Origin: Desulfomonilia bacterium
Lineage (GTDB): Bacteria; Desulfobacterota; Desulfomonilia; UBA1062
Length of the DNA: 64,000 nucleotides
Assembly: GCA_036567785.1 (NCBI GenBank)
Contig: DATCTV010000033.1
Location: 29,367-93,366, forward strand
Direction of reading: 5' to 3'
The notes below the pieces were generated by a model. It did not search any database and was not told the DNA's origin. It was given only the letters and a program-made list of their open reading frames with translations. This document shows, in pieces, positions 33,509 through 41,614 of this stretch (positions within the stretch are counted from its first letter, which is position 1; each line of letters begins with the position of its first letter). A program made the position numbers and the translations under genes.

Positions 33509-34054
33509 TCAATCTAAAGAGTTCATTGAACCGACCTTGTTTCCTGTCAGTTCATCGCCGGGATTTCCGACCGTTGTTCCAGATCCGCCTCCGCCATTAT
33601 CTTCAATCCATCCAAATCCGGGCACATAGATTTTTCCGTCTTTCTTATCTCCGGATTTCGGCGTTGCCGGTGTTGAGGATGAGGATGTACTGCTGTCTGG
33701 CTTTTGAGAGGGATTCGTTTTTGCTTCCTCCGAAGGCTCAGCGGGTTTCGTCACTTCTGCCTGAATGCTCTGATCAGTTCCAGTGGAATCTCCGGTATCT
33801 GTCACCTGAGAAGCCGATTCGGTCGGGGTTATGGGTTGTACGCTGACTTCCGGTGTGGGAGTCGGGGTTTCCGTAGCCGCAGGAGTTGAGACAGAGGGGG
33901 TCACAGTGTTTGTTGCCGTAGTTGAAGGCTGCACATCTGCTTCTTTGGGTGCCGCTGCTTTGAACTGCGAGGCTATCGCTATGACAAGGACGACACACAC
34001 GACACCGAGTCCGGCAAGCGTGAGCCGCTTTTTTGCTTTTTCTGTCAGTTTCAT
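33509..34054 (-). CDS. Membrane-anchored Pro/Thr-rich protein (DUF6550-like), C-terminus altered by the transposon
   Basis: The 181-residue protein has one membrane segment (residues about 12-30), then a long Thr/Pro/Ser/Glu-rich extracellular spacer and a compact end, GKIYVPGFGWIEDNGGGGSGTT. It resembles DUF6550 proteins of clostridial ICEs. The last codons (SLD and stop) lie inside the terminal repeat of the Tn554-like element, so insertion replaced the original end. A wall-spanning linker is a fair guess. Confidence 0.7.
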   Translation of the reverse strand: MKLTEKAKKRLTLAGLGVVCVVLVIAIASQFKAAAPKEADVQPSTTATNTVTPSVSTPAATETPTPTPEVSVQPITPTESASQVTDTGDSTGTDQSIQAEVTKPAEPSEEAKTNPSQKPDSSTSSSSTPATPKSGDKKDGKIYVPGFGWIEDNGGGGSGTTVGNPGDELTGNKVGSMNSLD

Positions 34055-34089
34055 GGTATGTTACCTCCTTTTTCATGTTGGTTGTCAAT

Positions 34090-34150
34090 TTCCTTTTTTC
34101 AGTATCACACATTACCACAGACTTTTCCATAAGTCTATGGACCACGCTTC
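34090..34150 (-). other. Hairpin between the pseudopilin gene and the DUF6550-like gene
   Basis: On the minus strand CCATAGACTT and AAGTCTGTGG form a 10-bp stem (one G-U pair) around 34114-34141, without an immediate T-run. It is probably a processing or stability element rather than a terminator. Confidence 0.35.
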
Positions 34151-34155
34151 AGAAC

Positions 34156-34707
34156 CTAAAATAAAGGCATATATTTTGCCTGAACCTTGAGATTGATTAT
34201 CATCGGCGGCAGAAGGTTCCCGGCAAAGGATACCGGAACCTCCAGCCGTATCATTGTATCAGCCAGGAAGCCGTTCGTATTGTCAGGATTCGACGGGGCC
34301 AGCGGCATGTTCCGTAGGCTGACGGACAGTCCGGATAGCTTGAATTCCACGTTACTTCCGGTATATTTTACTTGGTAGCCGTTCTCCTGCGTAAGCCCCA
34401 GCACCTTGTCCAGCCGGCTGTAAATGTCGCCGTAATTGAGACTTTGCTCGAACTCGGCCGCCGAGGGCTGGTATGCTCCGCTATAGCCCTCCCTCACGCC
34501 GTGATACACGTTTTCATAATTATCGTTTACCGTCGAAATCACAGCGGATTGTACCGCATCCCGGACACCCTGCGCGATGATCATCAGCCGAATGCCTTCG
34601 GAAGCGGCGCAAAGGAACAGCAGCAGAGCCAGGGTGACCGCAACGGTGAGGGGAAAGGCTGTCCCTTTCTTGCTTTTGAGTATAGCACATAATTTTCCAT
34701 TTGTCAC
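34156..34707 (-). CDS. TadE/TadG-like pseudopilin protein
   Basis: The 183-residue protein begins at a GTG overlapping the previous stop (GTGA). One N-terminal hydrophobic segment (GTAFPLTVAVTLALLLFLCAASEGIRL) follows a short basic leader KSKKG, and the rest is extracellular. This is the layout of TadE/TadG-type minor pilins, and it closes the Tad operon. Confidence 0.68.
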   Translation of the reverse strand: MTNGKLCAILKSKKGTAFPLTVAVTLALLLFLCAASEGIRLMIIAQGVRDAVQSAVISTVNDNYENVYHGVREGYSGAYQPSAAEFEQSLNYGDIYSRLDKVLGLTQENGYQVKYTGSNVEFKLSGLSVSLRNMPLAPSNPDNTNGFLADTMIRLEVPVSFAGNLLPPMIINLKVQAKYMPLF

Positions 34708-35099
34708 TTGTAATACACCTCGCTCTTACCGGACGCTTCAGCCTTCAGAGTAACAGGGAAGCTTCCAAAGCCGCCGAACAGCCCAATATCCGCCTGAGTG
34801 GTGAGCGTTACGGTGAATTCCTCGTTCAACTGGATTCTTCCAGTTTTCGACCATGTAATATTTGGAGTCAGCCCTGTCTGTTCCGTCAGGACCTGCGCCC
34901 GGAGGGTGGTTTCCGTGCCGACGCGTCCGGCGATCTCCGCTTCCCGGCACAGCTCTGAGGCGTAAGTGTCCAGCTTGTTTTTCGTTATGAATACCGGCAT
35001 GACGCTGACAGCAACAGCGAGAACCAGCATGACACACAGCACCAGCACTGCCACATCGATATACCCCTCGCCGCGCTGGGAACGGAGGAGCTTCAGCAT
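34704..35099 (-). CDS. DUF4320-like pseudopilin with prepilin-type N-terminus
   Basis: The 131-residue protein starts at MLKLLRSQRGEGYIDVAVLVL, its ATG overlapping the preceding stop. The leader SQRG followed by EGYID and a hydrophobic helix fits a type IV prepilin peptidase site: cleavage after Gly with an acidic residue at +5. The same SQRGEG motif occurs in the Flp-like pilin at 40823-41086. Probably a minor pilin. Confidence 0.75.
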   Translation of the reverse strand: MLKLLRSQRGEGYIDVAVLVLCVMLVLAVAVSVMPVFITKNKLDTYASELCREAEIAGRVGTETTLRAQVLTEQTGLTPNITWSKTGRIQLNEEFTVTLTTQADIGLFGGFGSFPVTLKAEASGKSEVYYK

Positions 35100-35470
35100 A
35101 AGCGTACCCCCTCGTTCTGTTCCGGGGTCTGCCCATCCTCCAGCATGGCATAGTCCCCCTCTCCCAGCCCTTTGTCGGCGATGTTCCAGAGCACATGGTC
35201 CATTTCGTCGGCATGGGACACATTCTGCTCCGCCAGCCACTGGTCGCTCACTAACTGGAGCGGGTTATCAAACCGGAGCAGGTAATCCGCATAATCCGGA
35301 TTACAGCCACCCATAAGCTCATCATAGACGAGCTTTACCGCGGCGATCTCCGCGGCCTGCTCAATGAGGTCGGAAGCGGGTCGGTCCTGGAGCTGCTGGA
35401 GGTAGGTGCGGTAGTTTGCCTCAATCCGTTCCTGCAGCTTCTTTTCAAGTTTTTTTCTTTCCATATCCAT
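35093..35470 (-). CDS. DUF3848-like protein
   Basis: The 125-residue helical, acidic protein starts behind GGAGGAACCCAT. The segment NYRTYLQQLQDRPASDLIEQAAEIAAVKLVYDEL is what I recall as DUF3848, common in ICEs of gut Clostridia and often next to relaxase or transfer genes. Its place between TadC and the pseudopilins is unusual. It ends TPEQNEGVRLC, a distant echo of the shared tail. Function unknown. Confidence 0.68.
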   Translation of the reverse strand: MDMERKKLEKKLQERIEANYRTYLQQLQDRPASDLIEQAAEIAAVKLVYDELMGGCNPDYADYLLRFDNPLQLVSDQWLAEQNVSHADEMDHVLWNIADKGLGEGDYAMLEDGQTPEQNEGVRLC

Positions 35471-35485
35471 ATGGGTTCCTCCTTT

Positions 35486-36358
35486 TTAAAACATGTTGCC
35501 AAGGGACGTTAAGATCTGAACCGCGATGATCGCCATATATGTCAGCAAAAAACACATCAGCATCACGAAGGAAAACACGCGGATTTTCGGCGGGATTTTC
35601 TGCGCCTGTCCCTTGAGCCGCTGGAGCTCCAGTGCCTTGAAGTCATGAGCCAGCATCTGAAAATACACGGCGCTGTCATCGCCCCGTAGGACGCCGATGA
35701 GTCCTCTTACTACATCGGACAGCATGGGCGAGTTGAGCCTTGCTTCAAACCGGGTCAGGGCGGCCTCGTAGGATGAGGAGCGCATGTCGGCTGTCAGCAC
35801 ATCCAGCTCCCGCACGAAGGAAGGACCGGCGTTTTTCTTGTAATTCTCCAGCATTGCAAGTACATCTCGGCTGGATTTTAAGGTCTGCTCGACCGTCGCC
35901 ACAAACCGGGGCAGCTCGCCCTCGATCTGATCGCGTTTTGCCTTCAGTCGTTCATCAGCCTTGCGGATTTCCTTAAAGTAGGTCAGAACAGCGAGGATGA
36001 TCAGGACCGGCGTGACCAAAGGAAGCAGGAGCAGACATGGAATAGCGCCCAGCAGGATGGCTCCGGCCTTGGTGATGGCGTAGGCTGCGTAGACCTCCGG
36101 GGTCATGGAGTAGCCTGCAGCCTTGAGGATATTTGCCATCCGGCTGTGCTTGTACTCATCCATGCGGATATGCTTTGACAGCCGGACCGCGCCGGACATG
36201 ATCCAGGCTTCTATGGTTTTTGCGGCTTTTTTGTTACCTTTTCCTGCCTCCAGCATAGCCTTGGCCGCTTTCATGGTGGGCAGCTTCAGAATATCCGAGA
36301 GGACAAAAAACAGCCCCGCGGCAAGCAGGATTCCTGCTAAAAATAATTGCTTTATCAT
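35486..36358 (-). CDS. tadC: TadC-like pilus assembly membrane protein
   Basis: The 290-residue type II secretion F-family protein forms the inner-membrane platform of the Tad pilus together with TadB. It has N-terminal and C-terminal membrane segments and the conserved cytoplasmic GspF part (LPRFVATVEQTLKSSRDVLAMLENY...). ATG at 36358 lies eight bases after AGGAGG; an upstream GTG is less well placed. It follows TadB closely. Confidence 0.85.
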   Translation of the reverse strand: MIKQLFLAGILLAAGLFFVLSDILKLPTMKAAKAMLEAGKGNKKAAKTIEAWIMSGAVRLSKHIRMDEYKHSRMANILKAAGYSMTPEVYAAYAITKAGAILLGAIPCLLLLPLVTPVLIILAVLTYFKEIRKADERLKAKRDQIEGELPRFVATVEQTLKSSRDVLAMLENYKKNAGPSFVRELDVLTADMRSSSYEAALTRFEARLNSPMLSDVVRGLIGVLRGDDSAVYFQMLAHDFKALELQRLKGQAQKIPPKIRVFSFVMLMCFLLTYMAIIAVQILTSLGNMF

Positions 36359-36363
36359 CTGCG

Positions 36364-37293
36364 TCACCTCCTGTATTCAATGGGCTTGGTCAGTCGGATC
36401 ACAAATGCCGTGGAAATAAAGATGGCAGCAGCACACACTGCCAGAATGATCTGTCCCACCACCGTATACATCAAGGTGTGGTACCAGTCCTTGTTGAGTA
36501 AATACATGATGGGTACATTCCCAACCACCAGCATCGCCATGATAATGAATTCCTTCCGGGGTTCGAATACCAGGTATTCCAGCTCCGCGTTAACAATGCG
36601 CATGTCGGACAGCTTGCTGACAATGGGGGTCAGGGTGGTTTTCAGGCTTCGGTCGTACTGGCAGGCGGCGATGGCGTCACACCACTCCCGGAAAACCTCG
36701 TTTTCAATTTTCGGCTTCATCGCATGGAGAGCATCGTCAATGTCCGGACTGATGAGCTTTACCTGCGCCAGAAATCCGGCAAAAACACTCCGGACCGGTG
36801 GGTTCAGGTAGGGGAGACTTTCCTCCACCGCCGTCACGATATCCTCGTTCCGCAGATATGCCGTGGTGATGATGGATAAAGCCGTTTCCAGCTCGGCGGC
36901 GATGTTCTTTTTGTAGTGGCTTGATGTCAATCGGACGTACCAGAACGGAAGAAACATCATACCGACTGCCAGCACCGGCACCAGAAAAACATTCCCCATG
37001 AGGATGGCAAGGCTGGCGCCGCCGGCAAAGCACAGCAGGGATGCCGCGCAGATAAGGGAAAAGCGGCTGCTCCGTCCGGTGATCTTGAGGATTTCCTGCA
37101 CCTCCGTGATCTCTCGCCGGAAAAAGGACATTTTTTTGCGCCGGGCGGCCTCGTTGATCTCTGAACGGATGCTCTTGTTTTTCCGGGTCAGAAACCCGAA
37201 GAGGCCGTCGGTAAACGCAAGGGGTGAGATTCCGAGCAACAGAAAAGCGCCGGCAATCATACCGACGCAGGCAATTAAAAGGATTGCGGTCAA
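36364..37293 (-). CDS. tadB: TadB-like pilus assembly membrane protein
   Basis: The 309-residue GspF-family protein begins at a TTG inside the end of the TadA gene, nine bases after GGAGG. Membrane segments lie near residues 1-25, 85-125 and at the C-terminus, and the cytoplasmic domain contains AELETALSIITTAYLRNEDIVTAVEESLPYL. It partners TadC. Confidence 0.85.
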   Translation of the reverse strand: MTAILLIACVGMIAGAFLLLGISPLAFTDGLFGFLTRKNKSIRSEINEAARRKKMSFFRREITEVQEILKITGRSSRFSLICAASLLCFAGGASLAILMGNVFLVPVLAVGMMFLPFWYVRLTSSHYKKNIAAELETALSIITTAYLRNEDIVTAVEESLPYLNPPVRSVFAGFLAQVKLISPDIDDALHAMKPKIENEVFREWCDAIAACQYDRSLKTTLTPIVSKLSDMRIVNAELEYLVFEPRKEFIIMAMLVVGNVPIMYLLNKDWYHTLMYTVVGQIILAVCAAAIFISTAFVIRLTKPIEYRR

Positions 37294-38690
37294 GCTACTG
37301 CACCTCCTGTCGAAAGAACGCGGTTTAAGGTGTCCTGAGGCATCCCGTTTTCCAGAAAGCGCTTCTGCAGGCTGGGTGAAATCCCCTGTACCGCCCGGTG
37401 GTTCCCGTTGATGATGAACTTCCCGTTTTCCACGCGGTTCTCGGTGATCTGGAACTGGAAGAGGCTGCGGTAATTCCTTGTACCGTCTGGAAGGATTTCA
37501 CACTCCATAACCTCCATGAGACGACGCTGTTTGTTTTCGAGCTGCTTGGCGAATACCACAATGGGGAACGCCTCGGTAACCAGATCCATCAGTGTGTTAT
37601 CCGCCATATCATACTTGCGCTTGCATAGGGTGACCATGCGACGCCAGGTGGCTTCACAACTGTTGGAGTGGATGGTGGTCAGCACCGTGTGACCGGTTCT
37701 GGCTGACTCCTGGGCGGCGTAGGCTTCCGGTCCGCGCATCTCACCCACACAAATGATCTCAGGATTAAAGCGCAGAGCCATGTCCAGTAGGATGTCCTGA
37801 TCGATATTCTGTTTTTCATTTTCACTGAACCGGGTCAAAGTATGGATGACGCTGTTTGTGATCTTGCCGTCCATCTGCCGGATCAGCGCCAGCTCACGGG
37901 AGCCGTTCTCAATGGTAAATATTCTTTTGTTATCGGGGATGGTAGTCAGGAGCCATCCGGCCAGCGTGGTCTTGCCGGAGCTGGTTGCGCCAGCCACGCA
38001 GACGGATATCCCATAACGCAGGCATTCCGCCAAAAAGTCCAGCATGGGTTCTGTGGCGGTGCCGCCCCGGATAAAGTCAGCCTTTTGCATGGACTGCGGG
38101 TTTACGATACGGATACTGGCGGCAACGCCTACGTCCTCATCCACCAGTGGAGTTTTTAACGCCGCAATACGGATGTTCTTGCTTAGATGCCCCAGGATGG
38201 CGGGGCTTGCGTTGTCCAGTACCATACCGGACACATGGAGCATACGGCGAACCACATTGATTGCGTGAGCGGGGCTGTCAAACCGTTCGTCCAGCTTTCT
38301 GGTGTGACCATTGCTGTACTGCACCTCTACATCGTTCCAGGCGTTAACGTCAATTTCTTCAATACCCGTGCCGAAGATATACTTGGTTAAAAACGAGAAT
38401 TCCGCCATCTCCGTGTATAAGGCATCCACCAGCTGCGTCTGCGTCATACCGGCCACAGTTAGGCGGTAATCCTGCACATACTTTGTGATATAGCGTTTGA
38501 CCTGCGCCTTTACTTCCTCGGTTCCTCCGTCCGTGATCAGCGTCGCGTATTTGCTGGAGATATACTCCTGCACATCCTGCAGCACCGAGCGGAACTCCCG
38601 GACCGTTTCCCCGGAGGAGAAGAACAGGTTCTGATTGCCCGTCATGTTTGGAGCAGATAAGATATCCGGCTGTCCTGATTCTTTTTTCAT
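37290..38690 (-). CDS. tadA: TadA/CpaF-family pilus assembly ATPase
   Basis: The 466-residue secretion ATPase drives Tad pilus assembly. Walker A is GATSSGKTT, followed by FTIENGSRELALI, the Walker B region EIICVGEMRGPEAYAAQESARTGHTVLTTIHSNS with the His box, and an N-terminal domain with FGTGIEEIDVNAWNDVEV. Its ATG overlaps the TadZ stop. All residues needed for activity are present. Confidence 0.93.
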   Translation of the reverse strand: MKKESGQPDILSAPNMTGNQNLFFSSGETVREFRSVLQDVQEYISSKYATLITDGGTEEVKAQVKRYITKYVQDYRLTVAGMTQTQLVDALYTEMAEFSFLTKYIFGTGIEEIDVNAWNDVEVQYSNGHTRKLDERFDSPAHAINVVRRMLHVSGMVLDNASPAILGHLSKNIRIAALKTPLVDEDVGVAASIRIVNPQSMQKADFIRGGTATEPMLDFLAECLRYGISVCVAGATSSGKTTLAGWLLTTIPDNKRIFTIENGSRELALIRQMDGKITNSVIHTLTRFSENEKQNIDQDILLDMALRFNPEIICVGEMRGPEAYAAQESARTGHTVLTTIHSNSCEATWRRMVTLCKRKYDMADNTLMDLVTEAFPIVVFAKQLENKQRRLMEVMECEILPDGTRNYRSLFQFQITENRVENGKFIINGNHRAVQGISPSLQKRFLENGMPQDTLNRVLSTGGAVA

Positions 38691-39499
38691 GCGCCGTACA
38701 CCTCCTTTGCGATTTTGGCGATCTCCGAGCGGAAGCCACGGCTGTCCTTGAGCGCCAGCTCCCCAAGCAGGTTTCCCGCCAGCGCCAGATTCTCCAGCTC
38801 ATAGGAATACGGGATTTTAAACGCCATGTTGCCCAGCACCTGCTCGATGTGCTCCCCGGCCTGATTGGTTTTCACGTTGGATGCCGCCTTGTATTGCTTA
38901 TCCGCGTCCCATTTCTGTTCCTGTAACAACGGGAGCTGGCTGGACAGATAACTGACCGATTTAAGGTCGCAGTTCACCAGCCGGAGGACGGAATCTGCCT
39001 CCAGAAGCGCAACCGCCGAGAGGACATCATAGGCAATGTAGCTGCCGCAGTCGATGATGACATACGGGGCAACATCCCGCAGGTGGTCAATGAGTTCAAC
39101 CGCCAGTTCCGGAGTATAGGGCGGATATGTATACATATTCTCGCCCTTCATCATACCGATGATGGTCAGATAGCCCATCTTCTTGAGGGTGATGCAGTTC
39201 TGGCGGATGAGGGTATCGGTGATGTGGGTCGCCGCCAGAATACTGCCCAGGGATCGTTCGCATTCCAGGTCGGCAGGCGGACAAATACATGGCAGCATCG
39301 GAGCCGTCATATCGCAAAGAAGCAACGCAACGTTGCGCTTATGATCGGCCAGATACTTGGCAAGGCGCACACTGACGGTGGTCTTGCCGCTGCCGGGACT
39401 GCCCCACACGGCCAGAACCTGAACATCCGGTTCCAAATCCTCCTGGGGCGGCTTCAGCTGGTTTCGGGAGAAAAGACTCCCTTTCATGAAATTCATCAT
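38687..39499 (-). CDS. tadZ: TadZ/CpaE-like P-loop ATPase
   Basis: The 270-residue protein has a P-loop VWGSPGSGKTTVSVRLAKYLA at residues about 30-50 and YVIIDCGSYIAYD as the second motif. The P-loop lacks the deviant Lys of MinD, as in some TadZ proteins. It would place the pilus machine in the cell. There is one-base overlap with the CpaB gene. Confidence 0.8.
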   Translation of the reverse strand: MMNFMKGSLFSRNQLKPPQEDLEPDVQVLAVWGSPGSGKTTVSVRLAKYLADHKRNVALLLCDMTAPMLPCICPPADLECERSLGSILAATHITDTLIRQNCITLKKMGYLTIIGMMKGENMYTYPPYTPELAVELIDHLRDVAPYVIIDCGSYIAYDVLSAVALLEADSVLRLVNCDLKSVSYLSSQLPLLQEQKWDADKQYKAASNVKTNQAGEHIEQVLGNMAFKIPYSYELENLALAGNLLGELALKDSRGFRSEIAKIAKEVYGA

Positions 39500-40395
39500 C
39501 AGCGTCCCCCGCTTTCCGTGCTTTGCGATTCTGCAGCGGTATTGGCTGCGGCGGCTTTGGCTGAGCTGCTGGTTGATGTGCCGCCCGCAGCGCTGCTTGT
39601 CGATGTGGCATTGCCTGTTGTGGAGGTACCGCTTTGGCTCTGCGAGGGTTTCGGATACAGTGCTTCCAGCAGTTTATCCTGAATGGCAAGGAATTTCTGG
39701 GCGCCATCCTTGGTGCCTCGGTATATCAGAGACAGGTGGAGCTTTCCCTCAGAGTCCAGCTCCGCCAGGATTTTCGCCTGCTCCGGCGATACAAGAAGGG
39801 TTACGGTGGCGGGAAGCTGCTTTTCATTATTCGAACTTGTGGATTTATCCGTTTGTGTATCGGCCTGATCGGTGTCATAGCCGGAACTGGCGGTCACTCC
39901 GACGACCTCCACATAGGTCAGCTCGGTGGGGATGACCGTGGAGCCCTGCTTTTTGTAGTCCGGGGCAATGACGCTGACAATATCTCCGGAGGCCAGCTTG
40001 CCGGATAAGCCCTCCGCGAAGCTCTTGATGGTGACGGAAATGGCCTGTTTGCTTCCGTTCAGATCATACAGGTAGGCGTTTTCCGAAGCCGGGCTGTCCG
40101 ACAGTTTGGCGGCGAGGATGTAATCGCCGGGCGACAAATCTGCCTTGGTATACTTTCCGATCACCGAATCGGCTTTCGTCATGACGTTTTCGGGCAGGTT
40201 GTAGCCGCCTACCTCCACAGCCTGCACCATATCCTTGGAGATTTGTTCGCCGTTTTGGATGTCCTTGACCACCCGGACTACGGTGGTTTTCTGCGATACA
40301 CTCTGGTTAAAGAGAGGCGTCAGCGCAAAGCAGATAATCAGGGAAAGCACGATGCAGATAGCCCCCAGCACCGTGCGGTTTTTCAAAAAGCTCAT
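39499..40395 (-). CDS. cpaB: CpaB/RcpC-like Flp pilus assembly protein (SAF domain)
   Basis: The 298-residue protein has an N-terminal membrane anchor (residues 9-29) and a SAF domain (TTVVRVVKDIQNGEQISKDMVQAVEVGGYNLPENVMTKADSVIGKYTKADLSPGDYIL) that probably binds the cell wall, as in CpaB. The C-terminal 40 residues are a Ser/Thr/Ala-rich disordered stretch. The T-run of a hairpin in the preceding gene merges with its AGGAGG site. Confidence 0.83.
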   Translation of the reverse strand: MSFLKNRTVLGAICIVLSLIICFALTPLFNQSVSQKTTVVRVVKDIQNGEQISKDMVQAVEVGGYNLPENVMTKADSVIGKYTKADLSPGDYILAAKLSDSPASENAYLYDLNGSKQAISVTIKSFAEGLSGKLASGDIVSVIAPDYKKQGSTVIPTELTYVEVVGVTASSGYDTDQADTQTDKSTSSNNEKQLPATVTLLVSPEQAKILAELDSEGKLHLSLIYRGTKDGAQKFLAIQDKLLEALYPKPSQSQSGTSTTGNATSTSSAAGGTSTSSSAKAAAANTAAESQSTESGGR

Positions 40396-40407
40396 AGAAT
40401 GTTCCTC

Positions 40408-40833
40408 CTAAAAAAAGAAATAGGCTGCCAGGCAGCCGAGAGAGAAAAAAGGCGCGAGGGGATATGATTTTCGTATATCCCCTCTGTGCGCCTTTTGGAT
40501 CAGGGTATATATGGCATGAAATATCAGCATGGCGGTAAAACCAAGGATGATCCCCGCCATGCTTTTGTGAAGGCCCAGCACCAGCCCTACCGCGGCGGTG
40601 TACTTGATGTCCCCGCCGTCCAAACCGCCAAGCCAGAGGGCAATGCCGAAAAAAATGACGGCGGTTACGAGTCCCAGCAGCTTTTCCGGCGTAAAGGTCA
40701 GTAACCCGGTTAAGGCAATCCCAATACAAATACAATCCGGTATGAGCTGCTTTCTAGCGTCGCACACGGAAGCCGCGAACAGTAGAGCGGTAAAAAGTCC
40801 GCCCTGCAACAGCAGCGGCAGGTTACTTCCCAT
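40408..40833 (-). CDS. tadV: Prepilin peptidase, A24 family (TadV/CpaA-like)
   Basis: The 141-residue membrane protease cleaves the leader of pilins. The two catalytic aspartates are visible: VCDARKQLIPD after the first helix and GGLDGGDIKYTAAVGL with the GGDxK motif. Four to five membrane segments fit the short CpaA form without the N-methylase domain. The gene overlaps the pilin gene, which supplies its substrate. Its last codons encode a terminator-like stem and T-run. Confidence 0.87.
   Translation of the reverse strand: MGSNLPLLLQGGLFTALLFAASVCDARKQLIPDCICIGIALTGLLTFTPEKLLGLVTAVIFFGIALWLGGLDGGDIKYTAAVGLVLGLHKSMAGIILGFTAMLIFHAIYTLIQKAHRGDIRKSYPLAPFFSLGCLAAYFFF
40410..40437 (-). terminator. 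Terminator-like hairpin inside the 3' end of the prepilin peptidase gene
   Basis: GGCTGC-CTG-GCAGCC (40432-40437 with 40423-40428) is followed on the minus strand by TATTTCTTTTTTT. It encodes the last residues of the peptidase (GCLAAYFFF), and the T-run touches the AGGAGG of the next gene. Confidence 0.55.
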
Positions 40834-41086
40834 AATTGAACATGTCCGTGATCCGCTGCTTCAGGGTCGGAAGCACCGTTTCTCCGAACAGGGCATAGAG
40901 CCCGGCGAGGACAAGCGCGCCGATTACAACGGCCATTAGGATTTTTATGGCGGTATCCACAAATCCCTCCCCGCGCTGGGAGCAGAGCAGGGTCTTTGCC
41001 GTGAGATACTTCAAGGTCAGATGGTCACGGATATTGACCGCCATGTTGGACAGGTTTCTCTTGATCTTGTTCAGGAATTTCTTCAT
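40823..41086 (-). CDS. Flp-like major pilin (DUF6133-like)
   Basis: The 87-residue protein starts behind GGAGGTAAATTAAT. A long basic leader ends in CSQRG, followed by EGFVDTAIKILMAVVIGALVLAGLYALFG. Cleavage after Gly would leave EGFVD with an acidic residue at +5 and one hydrophobic helix, the Flp pilin plan. It precedes the prepilin peptidase gene, which overlaps it. Confidence 0.78.
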   Translation of the reverse strand: MKKFLNKIKRNLSNMAVNIRDHLTLKYLTAKTLLCSQRGEGFVDTAIKILMAVVIGALVLAGLYALFGETVLPTLKQRITDMFNYGK

Positions 41087-41142
41087 ATTAATTTACCTCC
41101 GATATTTTTGTTGTAGTTGTTGTGTGACAAGGATGGCGGGAC

Positions 41143-41559
41143 CTATAGTCCCGTCATCTGCATGCCGGAGCGCTGCTCCGGCGTTTGTTCAAAAGGGGAT
41201 ACTTCCGCCTTCTGCTGGTTCTGTCCCTGGCTCTGCGTCAGAGCCTGATGGTAAGCGTCAATGACGACGTTGTTCAGCTGCTCCCGGAATTCCTTGGTTA
41301 CCGGGAAGCAGATGTCCTTGTATTCACCGCTTCCGGCCTTGTAGCTGGGCATGGCTACAAACAGCCCCTTAGTGCTGTCCATCACCTTCACGTTGCGGAT
41401 GGCAAAGCAGTCATTCAGATTGACGGATGCGATAGCACGGATATTGCCCTCCGGCCGGATGGAGCTGATTTTCACATCTATCTTCATGGGCAGGGGCTGT
41501 TCCGCGGCGGTCTGTGCATCCTGCTGGGGAGCCTTGGGTGCTGCCTGGGTTTTACTCAT
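41143..41559 (-). CDS. SpoVG-family protein with ICE tail
   Basis: The 138-residue protein has a SpoVG core at residues about 25-105 (KIDVKISSIRPEGNIRAIASVNLNDCFAIRNVKVMDSTKGLFVAMPSYK...FPVTKEFREQLNNVVIDAYHQ). SpoVG proteins bind nucleic acid and act as regulators. Chromosomal SpoVG is near 90 residues, so this copy has an added Gln-rich N-terminus and a C-terminal extension ending TPEQRSGMQMTGL, a shared-tail member. Confidence 0.88.
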   Translation of the reverse strand: MSKTQAAPKAPQQDAQTAAEQPLPMKIDVKISSIRPEGNIRAIASVNLNDCFAIRNVKVMDSTKGLFVAMPSYKAGSGEYKDICFPVTKEFREQLNNVVIDAYHQALTQSQGQNQQKAEVSPFEQTPEQRSGMQMTGL

Positions 41560-41586
41560 GGTCGATTCCTCCTTTTCATTAATAAA

Positions 41587-41602
41587 GCAGCCTTCCGGCT
41601 GC
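41587..41602 (-). terminator. Hairpin ahead of the SpoVG-like gene
   Basis: GCAGCC-TTCC-GGCTGC is followed on the minus strand by TTTATT, a weak T-run, then AAGGAGG of the next gene within about ten bases. Confidence 0.45.
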
Positions 41603-41614
41603 GAGTGACTTGGG

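Larger units (their letters stand above)
28746..33519 (-). mobile_element. Tn554-like element with three tyrosine recombinases
   Basis: The roughly 4.8-kb unit carries three overlapping tyrosine recombinase genes plus a small DUF6262-like gene, the plan of Tn554-type (TnpA-TnpB-TnpC) and related recombinase-trio elements. Imperfect terminal inverted repeats of about 24 bases are visible: 28746-28770 on the left and 33496-33519 on the right share CTTTAG at the outer end, AGTG in the middle and CTAACACG at the inner end. It is A+T-rich relative to the ICE and sits between the pseudopilin-side genes and the T4SS genes. Confidence 0.8.
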
